A DNA stretch of 64,000 bases from Piezodorus guildinii. Lineage: Eukaryota; Arthropoda; Insecta; Hemiptera; Pentatomidae. Location of the stretch: positions 112,025,563 through 112,089,562 of the forward strand of contig CM041297.1 of NCBI GenBank assembly GCA_023052935.1, written 5' to 3'. The notes below the pieces were generated by a model, which was not told where the DNA came from, did no database searches, and worked only from the letters and a program-made list of their open reading frames with translations. Both the position numbers and the translations under genes were made by a program. The stretch's first letter is position 1, and each line of letters opens with the position of its first letter. Positions 34,585 to 44,712 of the stretch are shown here, piece after piece.

Positions 34585-34589
34585 GGCAA
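32472..34589 (-). CDS. LINE ORF2: endonuclease tail plus reverse transcriptase
   Basis: ORF2 nicks the target and copies the element RNA by target-primed reverse transcription. The 705-residue frame starts inside the AP-endonuclease domain, keeping only its end (ELSSDHSPL, near residue 21). A linker follows (TKRRARSLWQRTRHPTDRRS). The RT has SSYRPISLLPILSKIFERLL near 320, HQFGFRPHHSTVQQ, FLDIAQAFDRVWH, GVPQGSVLGPVLY and FADDTAIL near 477, so the catalytic Asp residues are present. It ends RRLKRQWPRDLL. The Met at 34589 lies in flanking DNA, so the true start is lost by truncation. There is no RNase H, as in most Jockey-clade ORFs. No stops or frameshifts occur. The lack of a complete EN makes autonomous activity unlikely. 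Confidence 0.93.
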   Translation of the reverse strand: MPFFIHSGLGSLNLSLTRLDELSSDHSPLILKVSLTPIPKPIPPSFIRGPVNWNLFRQILTDNIDLRVTLKTQDDLDNSVYSFTTAIQQAVWTASSPKHSNINPDQNHFPQPIIDLIHTKRRARSLWQRTRHPTDRRSYNFYCRQLKRELANFRSQSFNSYLSSLSARDNYLWNVTKKILKYHHVSHPLRRGDDSWAASDEDKAEEFATHLSKVFTPHPESHINHTAKVQDFLISPIPLSLPPKAINPSEVKYLLQKLTLRKSPGHDLLTPQILRQLPQKAIIFLTYIYNCILRTTYFPLLWKHSTIILFLKPGKPSNNTSSYRPISLLPILSKIFERLLLKRILPILESQNLPSHQFGFRPHHSTVQQGLRVVDHISSALECKEYCSGAFLDIAQAFDRVWHTGLLFKLKTHLPQSLYLILRSFLSNRSFRVRCGVEFSNLYLVEAGVPQGSVLGPVLYILYTADIPTHPDTFLATFADDTAILSSSSNPKTASLNLQRHLFLIEHWCNNWRVKVNEAKCKHITFTLRRKSCPPVYFNSLPIPLSDTVRYLGLLLDKRLTWNPHTRLKRQELNRRFGQLYRLLNRKSELTVENKLLIYKTILKPIWTYGLELWGTAKRSNIKRIQSFQSKVLRTIVNAPYYVSNYTLHHDLNVPFISDLIPSKFSKFHQNLIHHPNPLAQSLSSSTHPYNPPRRLKRQWPRDLL

Positions 34590-34595
34590 TTAATT

Positions 34596-35840
34596 GAATG
34601 TGCATAAAAGTCGAAACACTTTTCTAGGTTGAATTTTTTTTCCTTCTGAAACAAGAGATGTGTAACATGGCGTTTGACTGCTGAAGATAGTTTTTATCTT
34701 TACTATCTGTATTAATGTAATTTTCATTGTTTTACTTCAATAAATTCAATAAAACAAGCAATAGTATATAATGACATCTTGGAGAACATAACATTACTAT
34801 CACTTTAGAGACAAATCTTTAATTAAGGGTATTGTCATATTTTCAGATGGCTTTCAGAATTTATATGTGTCGGCGAGGTAGCTAGGTATCTAAAGATAAT
34901 ATAAATATAATTATTATTTAACATTTAAGACATAAAAAGACATAAAAGGTAATAAACAGTAAAAACCGTATATAGCCAAAATATTGTTTTGTGATTGGGA
35001 ATGATTCCTATTGATATATTAATAATTCGATATTAAACGTTTTCGTAAAAACTAAATGTAAAATGTTAAATTTGATGGCTGCAAATTATATACGTCCTTT
35101 TTTGGCTATACAATGAATGGACTAGAGAAAATATTTAACAAACCAAATTAGTATACAATAATTATCTTTTCACAATATTAAAAATAATTATTATATTTTT
35201 TATAATGTTTTGTTGATTTATTTTTACCGTGATCCTAGCCGATATCTCACTAATGAAGACTAAAAATATTTTGAAATCTGAACTGCTAAAGTGTAGTACT
35301 CAAGCGGCTAATGGGGCTGAATAAATGAGATTAATTTTGAGGAACTTCACTTTGCATATTTCGAGCCGACCGGCATTGATCTTCCCCGTTGGTTTAGCTG
35401 CGTTATTTTATGTGACAACCATAAAATAATGCATTTAAAAAATATAAAATGCACTTAATAACTTAAAATATTTTACGGATTTTTCACATAAATCTTTGAA
35501 AAAATTATAAAACCTTGGATTCATAATAATGAAACATCCTTTTGCATACTAAAACAAAATTAAATATCATACTTTTTAAATATTTGAATATTGCAATTGT
35601 CAATTCTATTAAATATATCAGCAAACGTAATATGAAGTTTGGAGTGGAAGTAGCTATTGAAAGAACTACTAATTGAGAGCAGATCGATGACTTTAAATTG
35701 ATAATAAGGCCATCCTTTCTAAATCTCTTCGGAGCGTTACCAGGAATATGTTAAGATTGCATGTTATGGACAAGCAAGTTTGCGTGGGTAGGGCGTTAGG
35801 AATGAAAAGAGGTATATTTATTTCAATATGATTTCATTTT
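34596..35840. other. No recognisable feature
   Basis: AT-rich DNA; a somewhat GC-richer stretch at 35340-35400 has no long frame. Confidence 0.6.
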
Positions 35841-35844
35841 TTTC

Positions 35845-36640
35845 TTTCACTTACTTATATAAGAAATATATATAATAAAGGAAAGGTATTGCGATCAAGA
35901 AATTTTTCGAATTCTAGTTTACAACGGAAATACGCGGTTTAGGTTCCCCTGAGTCCAAGCAATCAAGTCCTGCCAAAAGGTATGTGTGTTTGTGGGTGGT
36001 AAGTCTAGCGGTATAATGAAAAGTCGAACGAAACTGAAATTTTATATTTAAGACAACTATACGCTCGAAATGTTACAGCAATTTTTGCATCAAAATCGAT
36101 TGACCGAGAATGCTACTGAGTAACATGCATTTTACTAATTTTTACGATTTTTTAAAAAACAGCTCTAACGATTTGGATTAAACTCTATATATTTATGTAA
36201 AATTTAATGGGCTTCAAAATGATGTATGTTTCATGCTGAATGAAATAGGAAACTCTGACTCGGCTTAGTGACGATAGTTTAACTTGTCTTCCTCTAAACT
36301 ATCTTTAATTTTGTAGATTCGAAACAATTGACCATTTCATGCTTTTGTCATTGATTGAAAACCGCTAGATATATAAGTTGGATGAATTCGATACTCAACT
36401 GAAAGAGAAAAGTGCAAAAGTATTTTTTAATGTGATTTTAGTAAAGATAAGAACCGTATTATATATGCATAATATAGCGTTGGAAAGCTAAAGATTTTAG
36501 AAACAATTTCATTTCATTAACGAAGTTGTAAAATGTAATGAAGAGGGATAAAAAGCGGTTTAAGTCAACTGAGTGTTTTAGATAATAATATAATTTATTA
36601 TTAATAATTATTTAATAAAAACACATGTTTCATTAACTAC
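35845..36640 (-). repeat. DR-A dispersed repeat, minus-strand copy
   Basis: It contains, reversed, the CACTTACTTATATAAGAAATA end, TTCCCCTGAGTCCA, the GTGTGTTTGTGGGTGGTAAG tract, ACGCTCGAAATGTTACAGCA, CGTTGGAAAGCTAAAGATTT, and AACACATGTTTCATTAA at the far end. It is close to full length. Confidence 0.75.
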
Positions 36641-36959
36641 ACTACACTGTTTAACAAGCTACAACCTACACTTAAACATTACATTGAAAACCTAAATTTT
36701 GGATTATCATTTTTCAAAACAGCTAAATAAAAACGTATTTACTTAACTTATAAATAAACTATTTCATGTCAACAAACTCTCAAAGGGAACTAAACGAGTG
36801 TTCCTTGGAATGATAAATGATTAATGTTGTCTTTGAAGTCCAGCAAGCTTTAAGGAAATATTTCACATACATTATATTTATCATACATTCTGAAAATGTG
36901 TCACTAAATTAAAAAAACAAAACAACTACCCTGATTTTTATGAGACTAGCTGACCCGAC

Positions 36960-37227
36960 AGACGATGTCCGTCATAACTATAACTTAGCGAAATCGGTCC
37001 GGCAGTTCTCGTGCAATGCGATGACCTAGGAAAAGGGAGATTCATTTATATATAAAATATTATTGACTTAAAATATTAAAAAAAAAAAAAAAAAAAAAAG
37101 AAACGAAAAACCTATTGACCTTGGTAATTTTTCTCTTTTTTTTCTTCAATAACATAGAAAACAAAGAATTAGAGAATTCGGTCAAGCCGTTCACGCGTGA
37201 TGCGATGACCAAGAGATAAGGCCTTTT

Positions 37228-37291
<64 letters not shown>

Positions 37292-37300
37292 ATAGATTAA
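36960..37300 (+). repeat. Two related repeat tails ending in (TA)n
   Basis: GCGAAATCGGTCCGGCAGTT...GCGATGACC (37000-37030) and AATTCGGTCAAGCCGTTCAC...GCGATGACC (37175-37210) are diverged copies of one motif. The second runs into a (TA)n tract at 37226-37290. Similar AATCGGTCCAGCCGTTC-type ends occur at the 3' ends of widespread insect retroelements, but the class cannot be fixed here. Confidence 0.5.
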
Positions 37301-37454
37301 TGTTAGATAATTTTGATTTGTTTTTAATCAGTCCAACATTTTTTTTATAAAATTTCAAGATAAGGTTTGAAGGCAAGTAGGATCAATTTAATTTGTGTGC
37401 AGATTTTAGTGCAATTTTTTACCATAGTATTATTAATTTTTTTCAATAAAGATA

Positions 37455-37719
37455 AAATACTAGTTCGCTAGTCCACTACGCCAAAGGTTGTAATTCCAAA
37501 TCCCGTTCCGTAGGGACTATTTCCAGCATATACAATAACTAAATGAGGAATCATTCACAGTCTCTCCCCCTGATATGCCAAACCCGTCAGCCAACTTGTG
37601 GGAGTGATGACCCTGCCCTATAAAATATGATCGAGATTCGCGTATATATTCTACCAGCAGATTAAAACGTGCGGCCAAGGGCCTACCTACGCGGCCTGTC
37701 ACTCCACCGGAAAAAAATT
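37455..37719 (+). mobile_element. tRNA-derived SINE (family S2)
   Basis: Decayed tRNA-like head (CTAGTTCGCTAGTCCACTACG...TTCCAAATCCCG) followed by the S2 body: TCATTCACAGTCTCTCCCCC, AACCCGTCAGCCAACTTGTG, GGGAGTGATGACCCTGCCCT and GGGCCTACC. It ends with A's at 37711. Copies also occur at 40.8, 43.0 and 58.1 kb. Confidence 0.8.
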
Positions 37720-37894
37720 AGATAAAGTCCTTCTCAGAATCTATGGCAAAAATGTTTTTGCAACTATAATAAAACGTGAGTAGTGAATAGTTTTGGAGTA
37801 ATATTACTTATTATTTAAAAAAATATATCTGATAAAATTTATTTTTTCAACTGATGAGTCAATGTAAGAAATTATTTTTATATTTAATTGAGTA

Positions 37895-38090
37895 AAGTAA
37901 ATAATATTTTATTATGCTAGTTATTGAACAGTTGTTCATGGTTTTCTTCCACCAAAGCCAACAGAACATTGTCATCAAGAGAGGAAGTCCTTCCATGATC
38001 TTCTTTGTCTCAAAGTCTTTTACGCTGCCCTTGCTCCAGGCTTGGTTGATATTTCTGGCCATGTGGGGTTTATTCAGACAAAACTCATAA
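37895..38090 (-). pseudogene. mariner transposase N-terminal remnant
   Basis: The minus-strand frames give MARNINQAWSKGSVKD and then GRTSSLDDNVLLALVEENHE. These resemble the mariner pattern ARNI..AFGEGSVN...GRPSS.DND.L.ALVE. Codons for the helix-turn-helix middle are deleted and the rest of the gene is gone. It belongs to a different subfamily from the 914-bp copies. Confidence 0.65.
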
Positions 38091-38099
38091 TTATAGGAG

Positions 38100-40800
38100 C
38101 ATCTAGCGTTAAAATCTTAGTAAATACTGATTTATTTCTAAGCAGGGAAATGCTACAGAAGTAAACAAACATTATATTTTGGAAGAAGAAAAAGTACTTT
38201 ATTGTATACAGAGGTATTTTATAGAAAACTTAAAACCGTGCATTATTTTCAGGACAACGGAATGAAGTATTATTACTTTATTATGTAGATATATTGGTCT
38301 TCCAAGTTGATCAATATAGCTGCCCTCAATATAGTATTTTTTTAAATATTATTATTATTTTTTTTTTTTTTGGAGTGTGGGGAGCACTATTATTGGGGAA
38401 AAAGGTTTAACATACTAAATATTTAATCCCCTTTGCATTTATCCTGAAAATTATTTTTTCCTAAATAACTCGAAATAGCAGAGGAGCCAGAATATCTCAA
38501 TGTTGATTTTGAACCTCAAAACATATCGGCAGATTGGATGGAAACAATCAATATAAAATAAATACTTTCTTCACTCAGATATGTATTATTAAAATGGGAA
38601 ATATTTAATATAAATACGTTATATAAAGACTTTTTCTTAAAGGAGTTGACTGTAGTAATATACAGAAGAAATGTCTTTGGCACGTGTTATCATTCCTTTC
38701 TTCTTTACTTTTTTTTTTTTTATTTTTATTAAATCAGTTATTGTTCGACGATACAAAACAAAATATTATTAGATAAGAATTTCCTTTGTATTTTCTCCCT
38801 CTCTTAGAGTCTCGAAATTAAAGAAACCTTTTTAAAGCTAAATGTTATTTCGAGAGTTTCTTTGAGAATTCCAGATGTGCATTTTTATCCTTGGTTAGTA
38901 AAGATTTGTTTATAAAAACTTGTAGAGAATCATGCAGAAATCTCGCCACTCTATTTCTTAATTTTCAAGAAAATATTTAAATACTCTTCTTTATGTTTAT
39001 GACAAATTTCTTTTAAACAAATACTTTTTTCCTATTTTTTATTTTGTAAAAAAACAAAACAAAAAAAGGTCTTTAACTCTGAAGCGTTTTGTATACAATT
39101 ATGGCTAAAAAAACACAGATATACTAGTTTCTAATGGATTCCCCTAGATTCTAGCGTTTAAGCACATTTTTTTATTGCTAGATTCGAACCCGGATTTCGC
39201 AATAGGTACCTACCTATACAGTGTTTGTGTTCTATGTAAAATAACTTCATAATAAAAATAAAATCCAGTATAAATTGCAGACCTCCAATTTATAAATGCC
39301 CCGAATTAATCTCAAATTGCTCGTTGATCGTGTGGTGTTGTGGGTGCTGAATGACATTCCAGATCCTATTTGCGGTTTCATTCCTCGGTTTCGGCTTTTG
39401 GTATCCACTGTCAAAGATCCTTCGGATAGTGAGCCTGCTGGATTCCTGTGCTCGATTCTGATAACCACCTTGGGCAGGTTTGTTTCGTTTCCGATTATTC
39501 TGTTGCATAATGGGCTTAATATATGTTGTTGTTTTTTAATATCTCAATATAAAGGACTGTAATATATATTTTAAGAAAAATAATTAAACAACTGTTCTTA
39601 GTTATTTTTAGAAGTTACGCGAATGTTATAATAAAATCCAGGAACTTTGGGAAAAGGGGATAGAAAGGGTCGACTGTCTATAATTCCATGCCATTGAAAA
39701 AAAATTAAATGACCAATAAATTATAGAGGAATTTATCGTATTGGGCTACGTTCCCCCTCCCTTAAGGTAGTTTTCCATACCTCTCTAATATTCCTATCCA
39801 AGAGAAAATCGCAAAGATTCAGTTGGATATTACTTTCCTTAAATGTTAAACCGTATTTTTAAATTGTTTTCAGTTTTTAGAATGAATAAACTAAATTAAT
39901 TTATTAAATATTAATTGCTAATATAAATAAGATTTCGAAGTAATTATTTTGCAGTTGATATATAGAACCTATATTACGTAATAAATTAAATTCATGTTTA
40001 TAATTAACTAACTTTACTCCATCTTAAAAACATAATGGTGAAAAATGGTTTTAATGAAAAAAAAAGAGAATCGTTTAAAAAAAAACGCCTGTAATGAACA
40101 ATTACTTTTTTTTAATGACCAATACAATAATTTTTGTTGAACTAAACTGTATCCTAACAATCCTCACTTCTGTTTCCATTTTGCTATATATAGTTTACAA
40201 TGTCTTTTTATAGAAATCTAAAATAATTTTGCGTATTTGAGTATTGATAGGTAAAGGCAATGATTCAGTAATGATTGGAACATAAAGTTACCGAGGATCA
40301 GGTACAAGTACAGGTAGGATGGATTCCGTTAGTATATAGACCCACAGATTAAGGGTTAGTTATGGCGAGGAGGGCAATAGTATTGAAGATAAGGTGGCCA
40401 CTAGCTGCAGAATTAGAGAAAAAGATGAGGGCCGTGATAACAGCGGAGGGTTACTGATAACAGAAGCGGGACTATCCTCCAAGTTGTTAGTGGCCAACTC
40501 CCGGCATAACTTGAGGACATTTCCCTCCTTCTTATTTTATTGTTATCTCTTCTAAGGAGGGCTCCCTCCCACCGATTACTTTTAATGGAAACGTCTAGTT
40601 TATAGTCGGATCGGCTATATCTAAACATATGTCCTAGTCTATACTGCCCAAGTGTTGAACTAGAATAACCACGTTTTTTTTAATTATCATTTTATTTTTA
40701 TTTATTTTAATAATTACTAGTGACTTGATTCGCATGGGTGCAATCTAAATTACATGCTATTTATGTTTAAAAATGAACTTTTTGATCAATTAGGAGATAA
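38100..40800. other. No recognisable feature; overlapping open frames at 39.25-39.56 kb
   Basis: 39247-39562 is open in three overlapping frames on both strands (72-88 residues) and is GC-richer than its surroundings, but none of the peptides resembles a known family. GATTCGAACCCGG at 39180 resembles a tRNA B box in reverse, without a recognisable SINE body. A GC-richer patch at 40310-40660 is also unassigned. Confidence 0.5.
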
Positions 40801-40807
40801 TTGATTG

Positions 40808-41103
40808 GGGAGCCTGTTGCTGAGTTACTAGCGCTCTAGTCTCTCATGTTATAGGTTGTGAGTTCGAATCCCAGCCACGGCGGGGCTTTTATAAGGAATG
40901 TAATTAAATGGGGATTCACTCACAGCCTCTCCCCCGGGTATGTGAGACCCGTCGAGATGGTGGCCACTCAACAAACTAGACGTAGGGAGTAATAACTCTA
41001 CCCTACAAAATGCATCGAGAAACGTGAGTGTGATTTCCCAGGAGATTTAAAGCACGAGGCTCAGGGCCTACATGACCTGTTGCGCCACTGGAAGAAGAAG
41101 ACG
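40808..41103 (+). mobile_element. tRNA-derived SINE (family S2), best copy
   Basis: The head is GGGAGCCTGTTGCTGAGTTA (A-box region) to GAGTTCGAATCCCAGCCACG (B box). The body is GGGGATTCACTCACAGCCTC, GTATGTGAGACCCGTC, GGGAGTAATAACTCTACCC, ATCGAGAAACGTGAG and GGGCCTACATGACCTG, ending with GAAGAAGAAG. It is the clearest pol III promoter among the S2 copies. Confidence 0.85.
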
Positions 41104-41329
41104 GAGTTAATTACTGTGGGTTATGAGTTCATCGTAACGAAAAGTGCCCTTAGCAAGAAAAAATATTTTTATTTTATAACGTCTATTCATTCTTATTCAA
41201 ACATCATTAGATCAAAGTTGGTTCATTTTATTTGTATTTTATTCCGACTCTATTTTTAAATAATAATCCAGTAAATTTACATCAATCCATTAAAAACCTA
41301 GATTCATCTTCGACCAAACTCCCTCTTGG

Positions 41330-41880
41330 AAAAAACATACTTCTGACATCCCCCGCCGCTCCTTAATCACTTTAAAGCGATTAAATGGACTCCGTCACAT
41401 TTTTCCTCTTGAAGGTATAAGCTTAAGATCTCCTCTCTTATATTTCTCCACTATGACTATTGCTGTACGGTTATTGTGGGTTCTTTGGAGATCTTGAAGA
41501 TAAACTAAAACCGTTATTTTATTACTTCGTTCGATTCATTTTTGGGATGTCCAGATACACTTTTGTCGCTCGATTCTACGAAGATTTAATGTGGCTTCCT
41601 ACCGTCGCAAGTACTTCCTGGCTTCCATCCTCTATCAAGTAATCCGATCTTGATATTTATCGTACATCTCTAATATCTTGTTATTCAAATCCTCAATCCA
41701 TTCCCACAACACTCGTATGCGGCCTTCTGATTTGTATATTACGCCCCATCGAACCGCAACTTTCGACAGATCTTCCATAATCCGATCCTCTTCCATATGG
41801 AACTCTATTTCTCCTGATATCCGTGATTCTAATACCCTTCCAACATTCAAATCTCGATTTTTTATGTCATTAAAATAAAT
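41330..41880 (+). pseudogene. LINE reverse-transcriptase C-terminal fragment
   Basis: The last frame contains HSHNTRMRPSDLYITPHRTA, FDRSSIIRSSSIWNSISPDI and LPTFKSRFF, the usual tail of many insect non-LTR RTs. Upstream FLHYDYCCTVIVG corresponds to the FSHFDYCCVVYG-type motif also seen at 3.45 kb. Frame changes near 41640 and upstream break it. Confidence 0.7.
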
Positions 41881-41884
41881 AGGA

Positions 41885-42640
41885 GTTTAGACGCAACTTT
41901 TTAGTTTTCTATTTTTTATTTTATTCTTTAATATTCAAAAGACATCTACCTAAAACATTTAATACGCAATTAAGGACAACAGATCAAAACCAAAAAAAAA
42001 GTTCATGATTCCTTTTTACTATATTCTTAGCACTCACTTGATATCTTTTGTCAATCGAAAGAATAATGTGCCTGTTCTGCGCCACTTCGCAACGCTGACG
42101 ACTTTAGATCCGTCTCATTAATCTCCTGACTCTTTGGCGGAACGCATATAAGAAAATAAAATAATAATTTCCTCAAAACACTTTCCTACATTCACAGTTG
42201 GGGAAAACTTCTTTATTAAATGCGAACCTTATCATATTATAATTAAATAGGTGAGCCAATCTTGAACAAGGGCGAGGGGACAATGGTACTAGGGCATTTC
42301 CATATCTGTATTGAATGGAGGGAGAAGACCAATGTTTATAGAAATGATTACAAGGGTTCCGCCGGATTGCTCTTCCGGCCTCATATGAAATTCATAGGGT
42401 TTTTTTGTCGGCCCTCCACTGCGGCAAATGCGATATACTTCTTGCAATAACACTCGCAGGGTCAGTTGGGGCTACGTCTCTATCTTACGTATTTGGTGTC
42501 ACAACGGACAATTTCGAAGATTTTAATAAAACAAACTCACTGAAATTTTAATTTAATTATTGATCTGACACATGAGTAGAGAAACTACCTATTGGTGTCG
42601 TAACTTAGATGGTTATTCTAAACTATTTAGTCACTGGGCT
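41885..42640. other. No recognisable feature
   Basis: Mixed-composition DNA; the 62-residue frame at 42262-42450 has no recognisable motif. Confidence 0.55.
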
Positions 42641-42649
42641 TCTTTTTAT

Positions 42650-42960
42650 AACTCACGGAAGTTACTGAGAAATGAAGATTTAAAATTAGTGATAGAATGC
42701 TAATGGGTTTTCGTCATAGAAGTGTAAGGTGTCTTGTTAGGGTCAAAATCAGCTGTATATGCATGATAAATGTGACTCATTATGGATGATGGATAGAAAG
42801 AGTTAGAAACATTGATTTTGGGTTGTAAGGATTGTATACGATAGGGAAAGGATGGTTATCTGGAGCCCCGAATCTCAACTTTATTAGTCCGAATAGGCAG
42901 TATTATAACCATGTCAGTCTTTTGTTGTTCATTAGAAACTTCGAGCATTTGTGAATGAAT
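42650..42960 (-). pseudogene. Jockey-group LINE C-terminal remnant
   Basis: The minus strand reads PIRTNKVEIRGSR...RIQSLQPKINVSNS. This parallels P.WTYG.ELWG...RIQSFQSK.LR.I of the intact copy at 32.5-34.6 kb. It is heavily decayed. Confidence 0.5.
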
Positions 42961-43018
42961 AGTGTGAGCAAGTGTGAAGTAGTCGAAAATAGGACTTTTT
43001 TTTAATTATGAATATCTG

Positions 43019-43315
43019 TTAGTGAGCCCGTGTGCCTAGATCGATAGTCTACCTGTGCGGTTGCGAATTCCAATTCCAGTCCCGGGAGGTGTTTTTTAAA
43101 GATGTAATTATTTGGAGATTCACTCACAACCTTCCTCGGGTATGTGAGACCCGTCAGACAACTGATGGCTACTCACAAAATTAGCCGTCGGGAGTGATGA
43201 CCCTACCTTATAAAATATCATCGAGAATCGAGGTGTGGAATTTCAGGAAACCATACCGTGCAGTCAGGAGTCTCCAAGGCCTTTCACGCCAACCAAAAAA
43301 AAAAAAAAAAAAAGA
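43019..43315 (+). mobile_element. tRNA-derived SINE (family S2)
   Basis: The head GTGAGCCCGTGTGCCTAGAT...GCGAATTCCAATTCCAGTCC is decayed. The body matches other S2 copies (GGAGATTCACTCACAACCTT, GTGAGACCCGTCAG, GGGAGTGATGACCCTACC, ATCGAGAATCGA) and it ends in a 19-A run. Confidence 0.85.
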
Positions 43316-44219
43316 GGAAAAAATGAATTTGTGTCTGTTAGAAAAATATATTTCGGATGGCAGTAAGTTTTTCAAAAATAAGTATCAGGTATTTACTGCC
43401 AACGGTTTGATCAAAATTTCTTGTATTCTCTATTAGGACACCGCAGCTAGACGATGAATGACAAAAGGCATTACATAAATAGAACATATAGACATGAGTA
43501 AGAAATAGTCACTACTATCTTGTAGTAATTGTTGATTCCATTTCGGAATATTTTAAAAAAAATCTAAAATAAAATTAATATTTTGTTTTATTTTGGCTAT
43601 CTGTTTCTTTTTTTTTAATGTATTAATTCGATTCAGAACAATTTAAACATCTTAAACTAATATAATTAGTTGCTAAAGAGGCAGAGGTCGACATTTAAAT
43701 TAAAGAAAAAATACTTATTAAATAGTATTAGCGTGGGTGAAAATCCATTAAAGAAGAGAAGAAAAATGAATGAGGAAAAATTCCAAAATTTCAACGACAA
43801 TCATAAACATTTTCCCAATTATGCGTGTATCAACATACTGGAATTAATAACGGTTATATATTTGCAGGAAAATTATTTTTTTTGTTTCTACTGGAATTTA
43901 AGCGAAAGATACTTGACATGTCTCTTGAAAAACAAATAAGAACTTTTTCGATGATGGTGAAGGCAAAAGATAATTGTCATTTTCAAAAATATGCTTTTCC
44001 CAAGTAAATTATAAATAATAATTTATACCTTATAAATTATTATATGCTAATTAATTAAATATTTCGTACTTAAAATTTTATTTTGTACGTTTATTGACAT
44101 CATATTTTTATAAAATCAAGTTTTTAATTTTATCAATTTATTTAATACTTTTAACACGAATTTTATGTTAGTTTCCTTATGTAAAAATATTCACAAATGA
44201 AATGTAACTGAACTTGAAT
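43316..44219. other. No recognisable feature
   Basis: AT-rich DNA with short unrelated frames. Confidence 0.6.
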
Positions 44220-44339
44220 GAAGTCCGGGAGGGTTTTGGCCATGAAGCCCTGTGGGTCCACCGGTAAGAAGATTTACTCCCTCGCATCCATTCAATAATG
44301 TAGGGTAGTCTTAACTTAAAAAAAAAAAAAAAAAAAAAT
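44220..44339 (+). repeat. Possible SINE 3' end
   Basis: A GC-rich 100-bp block (GTCCGGGAGGGTTTTGGCCA...GGGTAGTCTTAAC) ends in a 21-A run. No tRNA head is visible and no second copy is in the window. Confidence 0.35.
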
Positions 44340-44654
44340 CATTGATTCTACCTCAAACGCGTCAGATCCTGAAGCCATTAATGGACATAAAAAGTCAGAA
44401 CGTCACACCAAAATAAATTTTAATCAAGAAAAAGGAAATATATATTAACTTCATCAGATGCCATATTTTCAAATGAGGAAAAGTATTAATTTTATTTTTG
44501 TCTTCATATTCATAGGTTCATATTACATTTATAACAAACCTGTCTTTCTCAACCCTTCCAGTTATAATTCCATAAAAGTTTTAAATGAAAAATATTATAA
44601 TGGAAGGAAATAATACAACAGTCAGTAAATAATACTATGGTGAATGATAAATGG

Positions 44655-44712
44655 TATATTGCAAATTTACTGACCACCACCCGGACTAATTCCTACTAGT
44701 AATTCTCAACGG
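44655..44712 (-). repeat. Flank of a hammerhead palindrome, solo
   Basis: GACCACCACCCGGACTAATTCC...CAGTAATTC-like bases and CTCAACGGTCGACTAATTA are the reverse complement of the outer part of the 52.02-52.07 kb arm. The ribozyme core is absent. Confidence 0.65.
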
